A program made the position numbers and the translations under genes. Positions 16,855 through 25,437 of a DNA stretch of 64,000 nt are shown piece after piece (position 1 is the first letter of the stretch; every line of letters begins with the position of its first letter). The stretch comes from Streptomyces canus (GTDB lineage: Bacteria; Actinomycetota; Actinomycetes; Streptomycetales; Streptomycetaceae), in NCBI RefSeq assembly GCF_030816965.1, contig NZ_JAUSYQ010000002.1, positions 310,001 through 374,000 on the forward strand, written 5' to 3'. The notes beneath the pieces are model-generated. The model made no database searches, was not told the DNA's origin, and worked only from the letters and a program-made list of their open reading frames with translations.

Positions 16855-17691
16855 TTGGTGAGCCTGCGGTAGCAGATGAGGCTGCAGGCGATGGCGGTGA
16901 AGGCCAGGAAGTGCTCGGCCTTGCGTTCGTAGCAGCGGTGCAAACGGCGGCAGCCACCCAGCCAGGACATCGTGCGCTCGATCGTCCAGCGATGCCGGCC
17001 CAGCCGGGTCGAGGACTCAATGCCCTTGCGGGCGATGCGGTGCCGGATACCTCGCTTGCGCAGCCATCGGCGCAGGTGGTCGTAGTCGTAGCCCTTGTCC
17101 GCGTGCAGCTTGGCGGGCCGTCGTCTGCGCGGGCCGCGCCGGGAACGGATCGGCGGGATGCCACGCACGAGCGGCTCGAGTGCCTGGCTGTCGTGCAGGT
17201 TCGCACCGGAGATCCCGATCGAGAGGGGCAAACCGGTCCGCTCGGTGATCAAGTGGATCTTCGAGCCCTTCTTGCCCCGGTCGACAGGATTCGGACCTGT
17301 CAGCTCCCCCCTTTCAGGGCCCGCATGTTCACCGAGTCGATCGCGCAGCGCGACCAGTCCAACTCTCCGCGCGCACCCAGTTCGTCGAGGATGAGGCGAT
17401 GCAGTTTCGCCCAGACCCGGGCGGCGGTCCACTCGGTGAAGCGCCGGTGCGCGGTCGGCCCCGACGGACCGAAGACCGGCGGCAACCGCCGCCAGGTGCA
17501 ACCCGTCGTGGCCACAAAAATGATCGCAGCCAGCACCTCACGATCCCCGTACCGGCGCCGTCCGCCGCCCTGCGGCCGCGATGGGGCAAGTGGGACCACC
17601 CGCTGGAAAAGCTCCCACAGTTCGTCCGGCACCATGCGCTCGACCATCACCACACAGTGCAGACTACCCAGCAGGCCAAATGAGACGGCGT
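16843..17691 (-). mobile_element. IS5-family insertion sequence (IS427-like), 849 bp
   Basis: The ends are imperfect inverted repeats: ACGTCGTCTCATTTGG at the left and ACGCCGTCTCATTTGG (complement) at the right, flanked by CTAAG on both sides. Between them is one transposase split over two frames. Size and frame organisation match the IS427 group of the IS5 family. It looks intact and recently inserted, because the two flanks join exactly into one open lipoprotein frame when the IS and one CTAAG copy are removed. Confidence 0.88.
16851..17653 (-). CDS. IS5-family transposase made by -1 frameshift
   Basis: OrfA (17653 to 17300, 117 codons) carries the N-terminal DNA-binding part (VPDELWELFQRVVPLAPSRP, DREVLAAIIFVATTGCTWRR) and the first DDE aspartate in DWSRCAIDSVN. 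It stops just after the run AAAGGGGGG (about 17306-17314). A -1 slip there continues into ELTGPNPVDRGKKGSKIHLI, the second aspartate in LHADKGYDYD and the final glutamate in RWTIERTMSWLGGCRRL, ending at 16851. This two-frame layout with a slippery run is normal for the group, so the transposase is probably functional. Confidence 0.88.
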
Positions 17692-17711
17692 CTAAGCATC
17701 ATGATGGCCAT
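17692..17711 (-). pseudogene. Detached 5' end of the lipoprotein gene, with right target duplication
   Basis: CTAAG at 17692-17696 is the right target duplication. On the minus strand the next bases give ATG codons at 17711, 17702 and 17699, in frame with the lipoprotein gene across the insertion. The rest of the stretch to 18027 would hold its promoter; no other gene is seen there. Confidence 0.65.
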
Positions 17712-18027
17712 TCAACCCCGCACCGCCGCCCAGGCAGGTACGCCACGAGACCTCTCCGGGAACGTTCACCACCGCCACTGCAGGCTGAACGTGTCAGCAG
17801 AGACCAGCACCTGCGGCCGTAGGCCGCAGGGGTTCCTGCACACCGCTGGTCGTCGGCGACGGCGTGCAACGCCCGGCCGCTTGCGGGCGTCAGGTCTGTC
17901 CGGAAGGCCTGCTCTCTGCCGCCCGTCCGCCTCTCCCTTACGGCGCGCACCCGCCGCCGATCACGGCCATGCTGGAGGCGACGGAACGCCGACGGCAACC
18001 GGGGCCAGGGGTAGAGGCGGTGAGACG

Positions 18028-18483
18028 ATGACCATCGACGTGACAGTGCGGCGCGAGACCCCGCTGCCGCCCGAGCGGGTGGCTGCGTACGCCGTGGACT
18101 GGCGACACGACGCCGAGTGGACGCAGGGCATCCGTACGACGGAACTGACCCGGCAGACGGACGGCGGATTCGGGACGGGCGCCGAGGTCACCCGTACGGC
18201 TTACTTCCTCGGCCGGCGCATCGACTACGTCCTGCGTGTGGCCGCGTACGAGCCCCCGAGACTGCTGGACATGGTCTCCGTGGCCGCTCCCATGCCGATG
18301 CACGTGACCTACTCCGTCGAGGCGCGCCCGCGCGGCACGCTCGCGGCCATCCGGGTCCGCGGTGGTCCCGGCGAACTTCTGCGCCTGGCATCACCCCTGC
18401 TCGCCCGTCAGGTCCGTTCCTCCCTCACCCAGGATCTGCGCGACCTCGAGCGCAGACTCTCCGAGCGGCAAGGAGACATCTGA
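18028..18483 (+). CDS. SRPBCC-family (polyketide cyclase/dehydrase-like) protein
   Basis: A 151-residue START-like fold protein. The N-terminal strand is DVTVRRETPLPPERVAAYAV, followed by helix text DWRHDAEWTQGIRTTELT and the final long helix LLARQVRSSLTQDLRDLERR. It probably binds a small hydrophobic ligand; no enzyme activity can be assigned. The ATG at 18028 follows GGTGAG. Its TGA overlaps the next gene's ATG, so it is coupled with TfoX. Confidence 0.85.
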   Translation: MTIDVTVRRETPLPPERVAAYAVDWRHDAEWTQGIRTTELTRQTDGGFGTGAEVTRTAYFLGRRIDYVLRVAAYEPPRLLDMVSVAAPMPMHVTYSVEARPRGTLAAIRVRGGPGELLRLASPLLARQVRSSLTQDLRDLERRLSERQGDI

Positions 18484-18812
18484 TGGCGTACGACGAAGGG
18501 CTCGCCGAGCGCATCCGCCAATATCTCCACACGGATGCCGGCGTCACCGAGAAGCGCATGTTCGGCGGCATCGCCTTCCTGTACCAGGGGAACATGGCCG
18601 TCGGCGTGACCGGCGACGAGCTCATGGTCCGCGTCGGTCCCGACGCCGCCCACGCGGCACTCGCCCGGCCCGGGGCGCGGGTCTTCGACATGACCGGCCG
18701 CCCGATGCGCGGCTGGGTCGTGGTCGCCGGGTCCGCCGTGACGGAGGACGAGGCCCTGGGAGCGTGGATCGACGAGGGACGCGCCTTCGCAGCGAGCCTG
18801 CCGCCCAAGTAG
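18483..18812 (+). CDS. TfoX/Sxy N-terminal-domain protein
   Basis: A 109-residue protein with the TfoX_N signature: VTEKRMFGGIAFLYQGNMAV, GDELMVRVGPDAA, and RPMRGWVVVAG with a final helix. In gamma-proteobacteria TfoX regulates competence; actinobacterial stand-alone versions have unknown roles. Translation is coupled to the preceding SRPBCC gene by a TGATG overlap. Confidence 0.87.
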   Translation: MAYDEGLAERIRQYLHTDAGVTEKRMFGGIAFLYQGNMAVGVTGDELMVRVGPDAAHAALARPGARVFDMTGRPMRGWVVVAGSAVTEDEALGAWIDEGRAFAASLPPK

Positions 18813-19069
18813 TGGCCCCTGGCCGCTGCTGTGTCCCACGGGCCGGTCGCGCGACGGCGTGGCCCTGGGGTGCGGTGGGTTCGCGGTCCTGGCGGGGGCG
18901 CGTTCGCGTATCACCCCGCCGGACCACGACCCCTGTCCTACGGGGTCGCCGAGCGGCAGGCCGGTCCAGGTGCCGCTGTGACCACAGGAGGGAACTTCTT
19001 CACAGGCATGCCCGAGCCGTTCCCCGGGCCGGCTCGGCGGCCGCGTCCTGGACGCCGATCAGATCGAGT

Positions 19070-19969
19070 TCACTGGGCGGCTCCCGGACTTGAGTTCCGC
19101 GGTCCCACCGCATCCAGTACGGCCTCCAGCTGCCGCAGCGGATCCGGGCCGGCGATCCGCAGGACGACCGTGTCCGCGCCGGCCGTCGCCAGAGCGCGGA
19201 GACGCTCGGCGGCCTGCGAGGCAGGGCCCGAGACGGTGAACACCTCGTGCGGCGGGCGGCCGAGCCAGGCGCCGTGGCCCTCGATGTGCGGGTGCAGGAT
19301 CCGGGTCACTTCGTCAGCGTCGTCACCGACGCAGGCGAAGGCGAAGACCGTCAGGGCATGGTCGGACGCGGCGCCGCCCTTGGCGGTCAGCGCGCGGGCG
19401 TTCTCCAGGTCGCGCGGGCCGTGGCCCTCAGTGATCACGGTGCCGTCCGCGACCCGGCCGGACAGCTCCAGGGAGCGAGCGCGCACAACGCCCGCGACCA
19501 CCGGCGGCACTTCGACCGGCGGATGTGTCAACTGGACGCCGTCCAGGTGCACTTCGCGACCCTTCAGTTCCACCCGCTCCCCTCTCAGCAGTGCGCGTAC
19601 GGAAGTGATCGTCTCCTCCAGCAGGGACAGCGGGGAACGGGCCGCGGCACCCACCTGGGCCATCCACTCCTGCACCCCGTGCCCGATCCCGGCCACCAGC
19701 CGTCCGGGGAACACCCGTGCCAGCGTGGCCAGTTCCATCGCCAGAAGCGCCGGGCTGCGCAACGGGGCGGGGGCGATGCCGATACCCACCATGATGCGTT
19801 CCGTGGCACCCAGGGCCACGGCCGCGGCCGAGACCCCGCCGTTCCACCCGAGGTCCTCCACCACCCACACGTCGTCCACGCCGAGCGCCTCTGCCTGCCG
19901 CGCGAAGCCGGGAAGGCCCTCCGGGGCCCAGTCGCGGTCGTACATCACGCCGATCCGTACGTTCGTCAT
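19070..19969 (-). CDS. LLM-class flavin/F420-dependent oxidoreductase
   Basis: A 299-residue luciferase-like monooxygenase-family TIM barrel. Family text includes FARQAEALGVDDVWVVEDLG, RIMVGIGIAPAPLRSPALLA, the loop FPGRLVAGIGHGVQEWMAQV and VADGTVITEGHGP. In Streptomyces many such proteins use F420, but the cofactor cannot be fixed by eye. It stands alone. The stretches on either side (18813-19069 and 19970-20500) hold no supported gene. Confidence 0.88.
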   Translation of the reverse strand: MTNVRIGVMYDRDWAPEGLPGFARQAEALGVDDVWVVEDLGWNGGVSAAAVALGATERIMVGIGIAPAPLRSPALLAMELATLARVFPGRLVAGIGHGVQEWMAQVGAAARSPLSLLEETITSVRALLRGERVELKGREVHLDGVQLTHPPVEVPPVVAGVVRARSLELSGRVADGTVITEGHGPRDLENARALTAKGGAASDHALTVFAFACVGDDADEVTRILHPHIEGHGAWLGRPPHEVFTVSGPASQAAERLRALATAGADTVVLRIAGPDPLRQLEAVLDAVGPRNSSPGAAQ

Positions 19970-20396
19970 AGGCGGAACCTATGTGGCGGTGGCAGCTCGT
20001 TCAACGGGGTATCAGCGCAGGGGGACAGTCATCTCAACCCGGCCTCGGAGCGCAGGCCGTTCCACAGGCAGGTGGTCGGCGTGGCAGCCCGGGCCGATTC
20101 TCCGCCCCGTCGGTGCATGGCGCATGTGGCGAGGGCGACGGCTGCGGGTTGGCAGGTCGGGGAAGCCGGGGCGTGAGGACACCGTACGGCGATCGATCGC
20201 CGGCCCCAGCCCTACGCCACGGCGGCACAGGCCCTGCCGAAGGCTCTGGAGAGCCACCCTCAAACTCGCCTCACGGCAGCGACCGGCCCGATGCCGTGGG
20301 GGACATGGCAGTTGCCCTCATCGACGAGGCGGAGCTGCCCCGCTTCGTTCAGCGCCGCTTCACCATCGGCTGCTGAAGACCAGAGCGCAGATCGCC

Positions 20397-20422
20397 GTGG
20401 GGGAATTCATGAACTCCCCCAC
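20397..20422. terminator. Possible hairpin terminator
   Basis: An 8-bp GC-rich stem (GTGGGGGA paired with TCCCCCAC) with a 10-nt loop. It lies in the 670-bp stretch between the LLM gene and the DUF5302 gene, where no full gene is supported. A minus-strand frame at about 20510-20640 (ending TGKLPPLTGEHVVVAAVL) reads like a protein C-terminus but was not recognised. Confidence 0.35.
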
Positions 20423-20641
20423 GGGCGGTCGTTTCTCCATCAGCCGATCCGAACGGTCGGCTGCTGCCCGTACGTCGGCACGGTGGATCGGGTTCTGGCC
20501 GTAGCCATCACAGCACCGCGGCCACGACGACGTGCTCGCCTGTCAGCGGCGGCAGCTTCCCCGTCCGGGCGAGCAATCCTGAGGCGCTCTCGGCGACCCG
20601 CGCCCGAGCCAGTGTGGTCAGCTTCCGGAACCGCTCCCGGC

Positions 20642-20884
20642 TCAGCCCCCGCTCTTCCGCCGGAACGAGCGCTGGCTCGCAGCCGGGCCGTGCGCCCCGC
20701 GGATCTTCGAGGCCTGGGGGTTGGCAGCAAGGTCGGCGGCGTCCGCCTGGGCACCGCGCTTGCGGGCCAAGGCCTCGCGGAACTTGCGCTTGAGGTCGTA
20801 GTTGCCGTCGCTGTCGGGCGCGAGTGCGGACGTCTCGGGCTCAGCCGGCTCCGAACCTTCTGGGGATGCAGCTTCTGCGGTCAT
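20642..20884 (-). CDS. DUF5302 small protein
   Basis: An 80-residue, highly charged small protein, actinobacterial DUF5302. The core is DSDGNYDLKRKFREALARKR and the basic tail is GPAASQRSFRRKSG. The acidic, low-complexity N-terminus is usual. Start at 20884 is fixed by AGGAGG five bases upstream; an ATG 33 nt earlier is less likely. Function is unknown. Confidence 0.85.
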   Translation of the reverse strand: MTAEAASPEGSEPAEPETSALAPDSDGNYDLKRKFREALARKRGAQADAADLAANPQASKIRGAHGPAASQRSFRRKSGG

Positions 20885-21075
20885 CGTGACCTCCTGGGTT
20901 CGGGCAGTGGGACTCACAGCTTGTCATGCCGGACGCGGTACGGGGCGCCGGTGTCCATTCTCAGGCATACGGGTGCGGTGAGGTCCGTGGAGCCTGTGGG
21001 CGTGGGCGCACGGCCACCGGTGCTGTGGGACACATGGACCCACCCGTCGCGAGGCTTCACGAAGGGAGAGGTGCG

Positions 21076-21365
21076 ATGGTGACGGGTGGGCTGCGGAACG
21101 TTCTGGCCGACTGGACCGACTATGACCGTGCGGGTTTCTCGCTCGCGAAGACCCTTGGGGTGTTTCCGGGCGGCCGCTCGTTCGGCAGCGTCAAGTGGAT
21201 GTTCTGGGGAGACGGCTCCCCACTCGGATCGATGCTCGTCGACGTCCTCGACGGGTGACCGAGGCGGGCGTGCTGCTGAAGAGCGAGGGCGTGCCGTACC
21301 GGTGGAACCCCGACCGACTGGCCCTGTGGCCGACGCGACGGTTCGGTCGCCCGGGCGTGCGATAG
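21076..21365 (+). pseudogene. Small hypothetical protein, probably frameshifted
   Basis: After GGGAGAGG, an ATG at 21076 opens MVTGGLRNVLADWTDYDRAG, then FSLAKTLGVFPGGRSFGSVK and a stop at 21258. In the next frame, beginning inside that stop, protein-like text continues as VTEAGVLLKSEGVPYRWNPD. The junction DVLDG/VTEAGVL reads as one continuous helix, so a 1-nt change near 21255 probably broke a protein of about 95 residues. The family is not recognised. It could instead be a genuine 60-residue protein. Confidence 0.5.
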
Positions 21366-21375
21366 GTTGCCCGCC

Positions 21376-21924
21376 ATGACTGAACTCGGTGTCGTCGCCT
21401 GGCCACTTGCCCCGATCAGGACCGAGCGGCTCGTGCTCCGCGAGTCCGAGGCCCGGGACCGTGCGGCGTTCATCGAGCTGTTGGCCTCATCGGATGTGCA
21501 TACCTACCTCGGTGGCCCTCAACCGCGTGATGAGCTCGAGCGCTCGGTGCCCGAGACGCCCGGGCAGCGCCCTGGCCTTTTCGTGATCGAGCTCGACGGA
21601 GCGATGATCGGCACTGTCGAGGTCAGTCGGCGCGAAGCGGAGCGTCGCGGCAATGTCCGTCCGGACGCGGGGGAGGCCGAGCTCAGCTACCTGTTCCTGC
21701 CGGAGGCATGGGGACGGGGGTACGCCGCCGAGGCGTGCGCAGCGGCACTCACGTGGTTCGCCGACGCGCTTCCCGGCGTGCCGGTGGTGCTCTACACCCA
21801 GACCGCCAACGCCCGCTCAATGCGCCTCGCCGCCAAGCTGGGATTCACCGAGGTGCAACGGTTCGAGAAGTGGGATGCCGAACAGTGGATGGGCGAGTGG
21901 TCCCCGGTCATTCCGCCCGCTTGA
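21376..21924 (+). CDS. GNAT-family N-acetyltransferase (RimJ-like)
   Basis: A 182-residue acetyltransferase. RTERLVLRESEARDRAAFIE is the usual RimJ/RimL-type start. Motif A, which binds acetyl-CoA, is AELSYLFLPEAWGRGYAAEA, and motif B is YTQTANARSMRLAAKLGFTE. The acceptor is unknown. The ATG at 21376 is preferred; a TTG 9 nt upstream is in frame. The following 390 bp hold no supported gene. Confidence 0.9.
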   Translation: MTELGVVAWPLAPIRTERLVLRESEARDRAAFIELLASSDVHTYLGGPQPRDELERSVPETPGQRPGLFVIELDGAMIGTVEVSRREAERRGNVRPDAGEAELSYLFLPEAWGRGYAAEACAAALTWFADALPGVPVVLYTQTANARSMRLAAKLGFTEVQRFEKWDAEQWMGEWSPVIPPA

Positions 21925-22318
21925 GGCCGACTCGATCGCCTGGAAGCGACGGACCACTTCACCACGCTGTTCTCCCAGGGCTCGTGCTGCTGCCCGCCCG
22001 AGCCGGCCGGGCCCGTCGCCTCGGTGGCTGTGACCGGTCCAGTGGTCACGTCCCGGAACCCGGCCACCTCCGCCGATGCGTCTACGGTGCCCAGCCAGTG
22101 CCGGTGGAAGCGGGCCGGCCATCGCGATCGCCACCCGTGGGCGTCAGCAGGATCGACCCCTCGAAGTTCAACCCGGCCGACATGCCCCTGAGGGCCGCGG
22201 TAGGCGCGCCCGGCATGGTGCTCCCCCGCTCGGCATGATCCTGGCCACCCTTGTCTTCGGTCTGGTGCCGTGCGGGGAGGCGTGGTCCGGCGCAGAAGGG
22301 CCGGTCAGCCGTCCTTGC

Positions 22319-22630
22319 TCACCGCCCGTCGAGGAGGGGGCCGAGCTCGCGGGCCACGGTCGTCAGCGGACGTACGTCCCGCTCCGCCCGGGCCATGAGG
22401 ATCGCTTCTTCCAAGGCGCTGACCATCAGGGTGGCCAGCGCGGCCGCTCGTTCCCCGGGCACGCCCGTGTCGGTCAGCGGCCGGGCCACCGGCGCGGTCC
22501 AGGTGGCGAACGCCTCCGCCACGGCCGCCCGCGTGGACCCGGTCGACTCCGCCCAGTCCACCGTGGCGGCGGCGACGGGGCAGCCTCCCGCGAAGCCGAC
22601 GCTCAGGGGTCGCCCCCGGCCGCAACGGCA
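22319..22630 (-). pseudogene. TetR-family regulator, C-terminal part only
   Basis: The minus strand reads GFAGGCPVAAATVDWAESTG, AAVAEAFATWTAPVARPLTD and AALATLMVSALEEAILMARA, the ligand-binding domain of LmrA/YxaF-type TetR regulators. The N-terminal HTH is absent. Upstream, in a different frame, a second unrelated fragment begins, so the gene was truncated by a rearrangement near 22630. Confidence 0.65.
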
Positions 22631-22856
22631 GAGCGCGATATCGGTCGAGCGCCTCGCGGGCATTCGGAACGATCTCCCGATGCCACATCGGATCAGTAAG
22701 TTCGGACTCGGTCAGCCAGTCATGCCAAGCGACCTCCAGACCGAGCCAGTACGGGCTGATCGCAGCCTCGCACAGGAACTTGAACGGGAAACGAGGATGG
22801 GTGTGAACACCGAGTTCTTCCCCTACTGACGTTGCAAGTTCACCCCTGGGGCCCAC
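22631..22856 (-). pseudogene. Fragment of unidentified protein
   Basis: The minus strand reads GEELGVHTHPRFPFKFLCEA, AISPYWLGLEVAWHDWLTES and WHREIVPNAREALDRYRAL, clearly protein-like, then loses sense where the TetR fragment begins. I do not recognise the family. It is probably a relic joined to the TetR fragment. Confidence 0.4.
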
Positions 22857-22942
22857 GAGGCCGACACGTCAGATCGGAACCTACCCGTCCGGACGCACCC
22901 ATCGCCGATCGACGGGTCCGCCCGGACGGTGGGCCCCGAACG

Positions 22943-24592
22943 TCAGGCCTGGTAGGCCACGTTCGCCATCATCCCGGCCTCGCCGTGATACGCGTTGTGG
23001 CAGTGCAGCATCCACTGGCCTGGGTTGTCCGCGTCGAAGAAGACGGACAACTTCCTCTTCGGCAGCACGATCGAGGTGTCCTTGCGCGGGCCTGAGGCGC
23101 CGAGTTGGTACGTGTGGCCGTGCAGGTGCATCGGGTGCCACATGTCGGTGTCGTTGACGAAGTCCAGCCGTACGCGCTGCCCCTCTTCGATGAGGATCGG
23201 GTGGGCGTCGGGGTCGTTCATGTCGAACGGCGTGCCGTTGATGGCCCAGTTGTACTTGTCCATGCCTCCGGTCAGCTTGATCTGGTGCGTGACGTCGGTC
23301 TCGGCGGACGTCAGGCGCGCCTCGTCGGCCGCGTGCAGCTGGGACGCCGCCATGATCATGCCGTCGAGTTCCTTCGGGCGGACCGTCGCCTTCGGGGCGC
23401 TCCCCGAGCCCGTGCGCACCACGGCGAGACCGTTCGCGTTCTTGCCCTCGGCCAGGGCGACGAGCGGGAAGACGCCGTCACCGAGGGTGACGAGGACGTC
23501 GTAACGCTCGCCCATGCCGACGAGGAGGGCGTCCGCTTCCTGGTGCCGGACCGGGAAGCCGTCGGTGTGCGTGATGGTCAGCCTGTGGCCGCCGAGGGCC
23601 ACCCGGTAGGCCGTGTCTCCGCCGGCGTTGATGATCCGCAGGCGTACCTTCTTGCCGGGCTTGACCGTGTGGACGTCCGGGTCGGTCGCCACCCGGCCGT
23701 TGATCAGGTGGTAGGGGTAGTTCACATCGCCCGCGTCGCCGCCGAGCAGGTCGCTCTCGGCGCCCATGAGCATGAACTTCATCGACATGTCGCCACTCGA
23801 CGGGGCGGAGGCGGACGCGGAGTCGCCCCCCATGTCCATCCCGCCCATGTCCATCCCGCCCATGTCGCCCATGTCGTCACCGTCCGGGCTGTTGGAGGGT
23901 GAGCTGCTTCCCATGTCCATGCCGCCCATGCCCTGCTTCAGCTCGGCGAAGACCTCGTCGGGGGTGCCGGTGACGCCGTCGACCCAGTCGTCGAGGAGGA
24001 CGACCCACTCGTCGTCGTAGTCGAGGCTCTCCTTGGGATCCTCGACGATCAGTGGGGCATAGAGGCCGCGGTCGAGCTGGACGCCGACGTGCGGATGGAA
24101 GAAGTACGTGCCCGGGGCGTCGGCGACGAACTTGTACGTGAAGGTGGAGCCGGCCCGGACGGCGGTCTGGGTGGTGGGCGGCACACCGTCCATGTCGTCG
24201 CGCAGGGCGATGCCGTGCCAGTGGATCGACGTGGCCGTCTTGTTCGGGAGCTGGTTGGACAGCTCGGCGACGAGGGTGTCACCGATGGACAGACGGACCT
24301 CCTTGCCCGGGGTACGGCCGTCGAAGGCCCACGTCTTGGGCATGACGCCGCCACCCAGGTCGATCATGGCGGGCGCGGCGGTCAGGGTGAGCTTCTGCTG
24401 CCGTCCGGTGCCCTTGCGCTTCTTCTCCGCGGCGACGACCTCCGAGCCGGAGGGACTGACCAGGGCGTTCTTGCCGGAACCGGAGCCGGAACCGGAACCG
24501 GAACCGGAGCCGGTGCTGCACGCTGCGAGAGCGCCCGCGCCGGCGACTCCCAGCCCGGCGAGCAGGGCGGAGCGACGGTTGATGCTGTTCAT
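22943..24592 (-). CDS. Multicopper oxidase, Tat lipoprotein with Met-rich insert
   Basis: A 549-residue three-cupredoxin oxidase. It starts with a twin-arginine signal (NRRSALLAGLGVAGAGALAA) and a Cys near residue 25 in lipobox-like context, followed by a GS-repeat linker. All four copper-ligand motifs are present: HWHG (about 124), HPHVG (about 166), HPMHLHGH and HCHNAYHGEAGM near the end. A Met/Asp/Gly-rich insert (about 255-300, MGGMDMG repeats) resembles CueO/CopA copper-binding loops. It likely oxidises Cu(I) outside the membrane. AGAGGA precedes the ATG at 24592. A DUF6153 gene lies directly upstream. Confidence 0.93.
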   Translation of the reverse strand: MNSINRRSALLAGLGVAGAGALAACSTGSGSGSGSGSGSGKNALVSPSGSEVVAAEKKRKGTGRQQKLTLTAAPAMIDLGGGVMPKTWAFDGRTPGKEVRLSIGDTLVAELSNQLPNKTATSIHWHGIALRDDMDGVPPTTQTAVRAGSTFTYKFVADAPGTYFFHPHVGVQLDRGLYAPLIVEDPKESLDYDDEWVVLLDDWVDGVTGTPDEVFAELKQGMGGMDMGSSSPSNSPDGDDMGDMGGMDMGGMDMGGDSASASAPSSGDMSMKFMLMGAESDLLGGDAGDVNYPYHLINGRVATDPDVHTVKPGKKVRLRIINAGGDTAYRVALGGHRLTITHTDGFPVRHQEADALLVGMGERYDVLVTLGDGVFPLVALAEGKNANGLAVVRTGSGSAPKATVRPKELDGMIMAASQLHAADEARLTSAETDVTHQIKLTGGMDKYNWAINGTPFDMNDPDAHPILIEEGQRVRLDFVNDTDMWHPMHLHGHTYQLGASGPRKDTSIVLPKRKLSVFFDADNPGQWMLHCHNAYHGEAGMMANVAYQA

Positions 24593-24669
24593 TGCGTTGT
24601 GTCCTCTGCGTCGAAACTGCCGATGTGGTCGCGGAAGTGACGGCACATCGCGCGCCGCCCCGGCGCGGC

Positions 24670-25089
24670 TTATATGCGCAGTTGAGAGAGGACGGACAGG
24701 TCCGGCGGGGCTCGGCCGACCGTGGCGTCCGGAACGCTTACGGCCGCGGCTGCCTGCCGCAGGTTCGCCGACGGGTCGAACCCGACCCGGGTGGGTGCCG
24801 CGAGCTGCACGGAGTCGACACTCGCGGTGGTGCAGTGCTGCATTCCCGGGGTGGAGCACCCGCCGTCGTCGTCGGCGCCGTGCGAGGAGTCGTTAGAGAC
24901 CACCGGTGCCGCCCGGTCAGGCATCGCGTGCGTGGCGGGAACCATGTGCGGCACCGAGGGGGCGTCCATCGCGAACGTCTCGTGGTGGACGAGCACGGCC
25001 AGCGCGACGCACAGGGTGAGGAACACCCCGTGGATCCAGCGGACGGTCATGCCGCCGCTGGGCGCCGACCCCATCGCCATGCGCTCCAC
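24670..25089 (-). CDS. DUF6153 small membrane protein
   Basis: A 139-residue protein with one N-terminal hydrophobic segment (IHGVFLTLCVALAVLVHHE) and an exported part rich in His, Met and Cys (HMVPATHAMPDR, GGCSTPGMQHCTTA). DUF6153 genes commonly precede multicopper oxidase genes in Streptomyces; a copper-binding role is inferred only. It shares a transcript direction with the oxidase 78 bp downstream and starts about 50 bp from a CsoR-like site. Confidence 0.8.
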   Translation of the reverse strand: MERMAMGSAPSGGMTVRWIHGVFLTLCVALAVLVHHETFAMDAPSVPHMVPATHAMPDRAAPVVSNDSSHGADDDGGCSTPGMQHCTTASVDSVQLAAPTRVGFDPSANLRQAAAAVSVPDATVGRAPPDLSVLSQLRI

Positions 25090-25136
25090 CTGTGCCGTAC
25101 TCGTCGAATCCGGTCCCGATGCGGACCGTGGCCCCG

Positions 25137-25155
25137 ATCATACCCGCGGGGGGTA
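25137..25155 (-). promoter_or_regulatory. DUF6153/oxidase promoter with CsoR-like site
   Basis: A -10 box TATGAT (minus strand, 25142-25137) is overlapped by TACCCGCGGGGGGTA (25141-25155), a CsoR-type TACCC-N5-GGGTA element. Copper-responsive repression by CsoR is the likely control. No csoR gene is in the window. Confidence 0.6.
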
Positions 25156-25331
25156 AAAGAGGCTCACCGCCTGAACGCCGACCAACCCCGTCACACACTC
25201 AAGGCCGGCACCGCGCAGCGGAACGGCCACGGACGCCGCCGCAACTCGGCGCCGCCGCTGGTACCGCGTCTACTCAGCAGGTTGGGCACAGAGGGATGGG
25301 CCGGACGGGGTCATGTGACCGGCACCACAGG

Positions 25332-25362
25332 TTGGACACTATACCCCTAGGGGGTATAGTGT
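25332..25362 (+). promoter_or_regulatory. Copper-chaperone promoter with CsoR operator
   Basis: A -35 box TTGGAC (25332-25337) and a -10 box TATAGT (25355-25360) are 17 bp apart. The spacer and -10 lie inside a perfect inverted repeat with 12-bp arms ACACTATACCCC (25336-25347) and its complement (25351-25362), centre TAG. This is the classic CsoR operator form and would block RNA polymerase until Cu(I) binds CsoR. Confidence 0.85.
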
Positions 25363-25437
25363 CGGAGTATCCGGGAGGCCCGAGAACCTCGCCCTCCCGC
25401 AGGACGACCTACGTATCCACACGCAGAGGAAGTAGTC

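Noticed and set aside
18831..20504. 557-codon plus-strand frame opposite the LLM gene
   Set aside because: Shadow frame; the minus strand has a complete LLM oxidoreductase.
24476..24515. CCGGAACCGGAGCC repeats as a regulatory repeat
   Set aside because: They encode the Gly-Ser linker after the lipobox of the multicopper oxidase.
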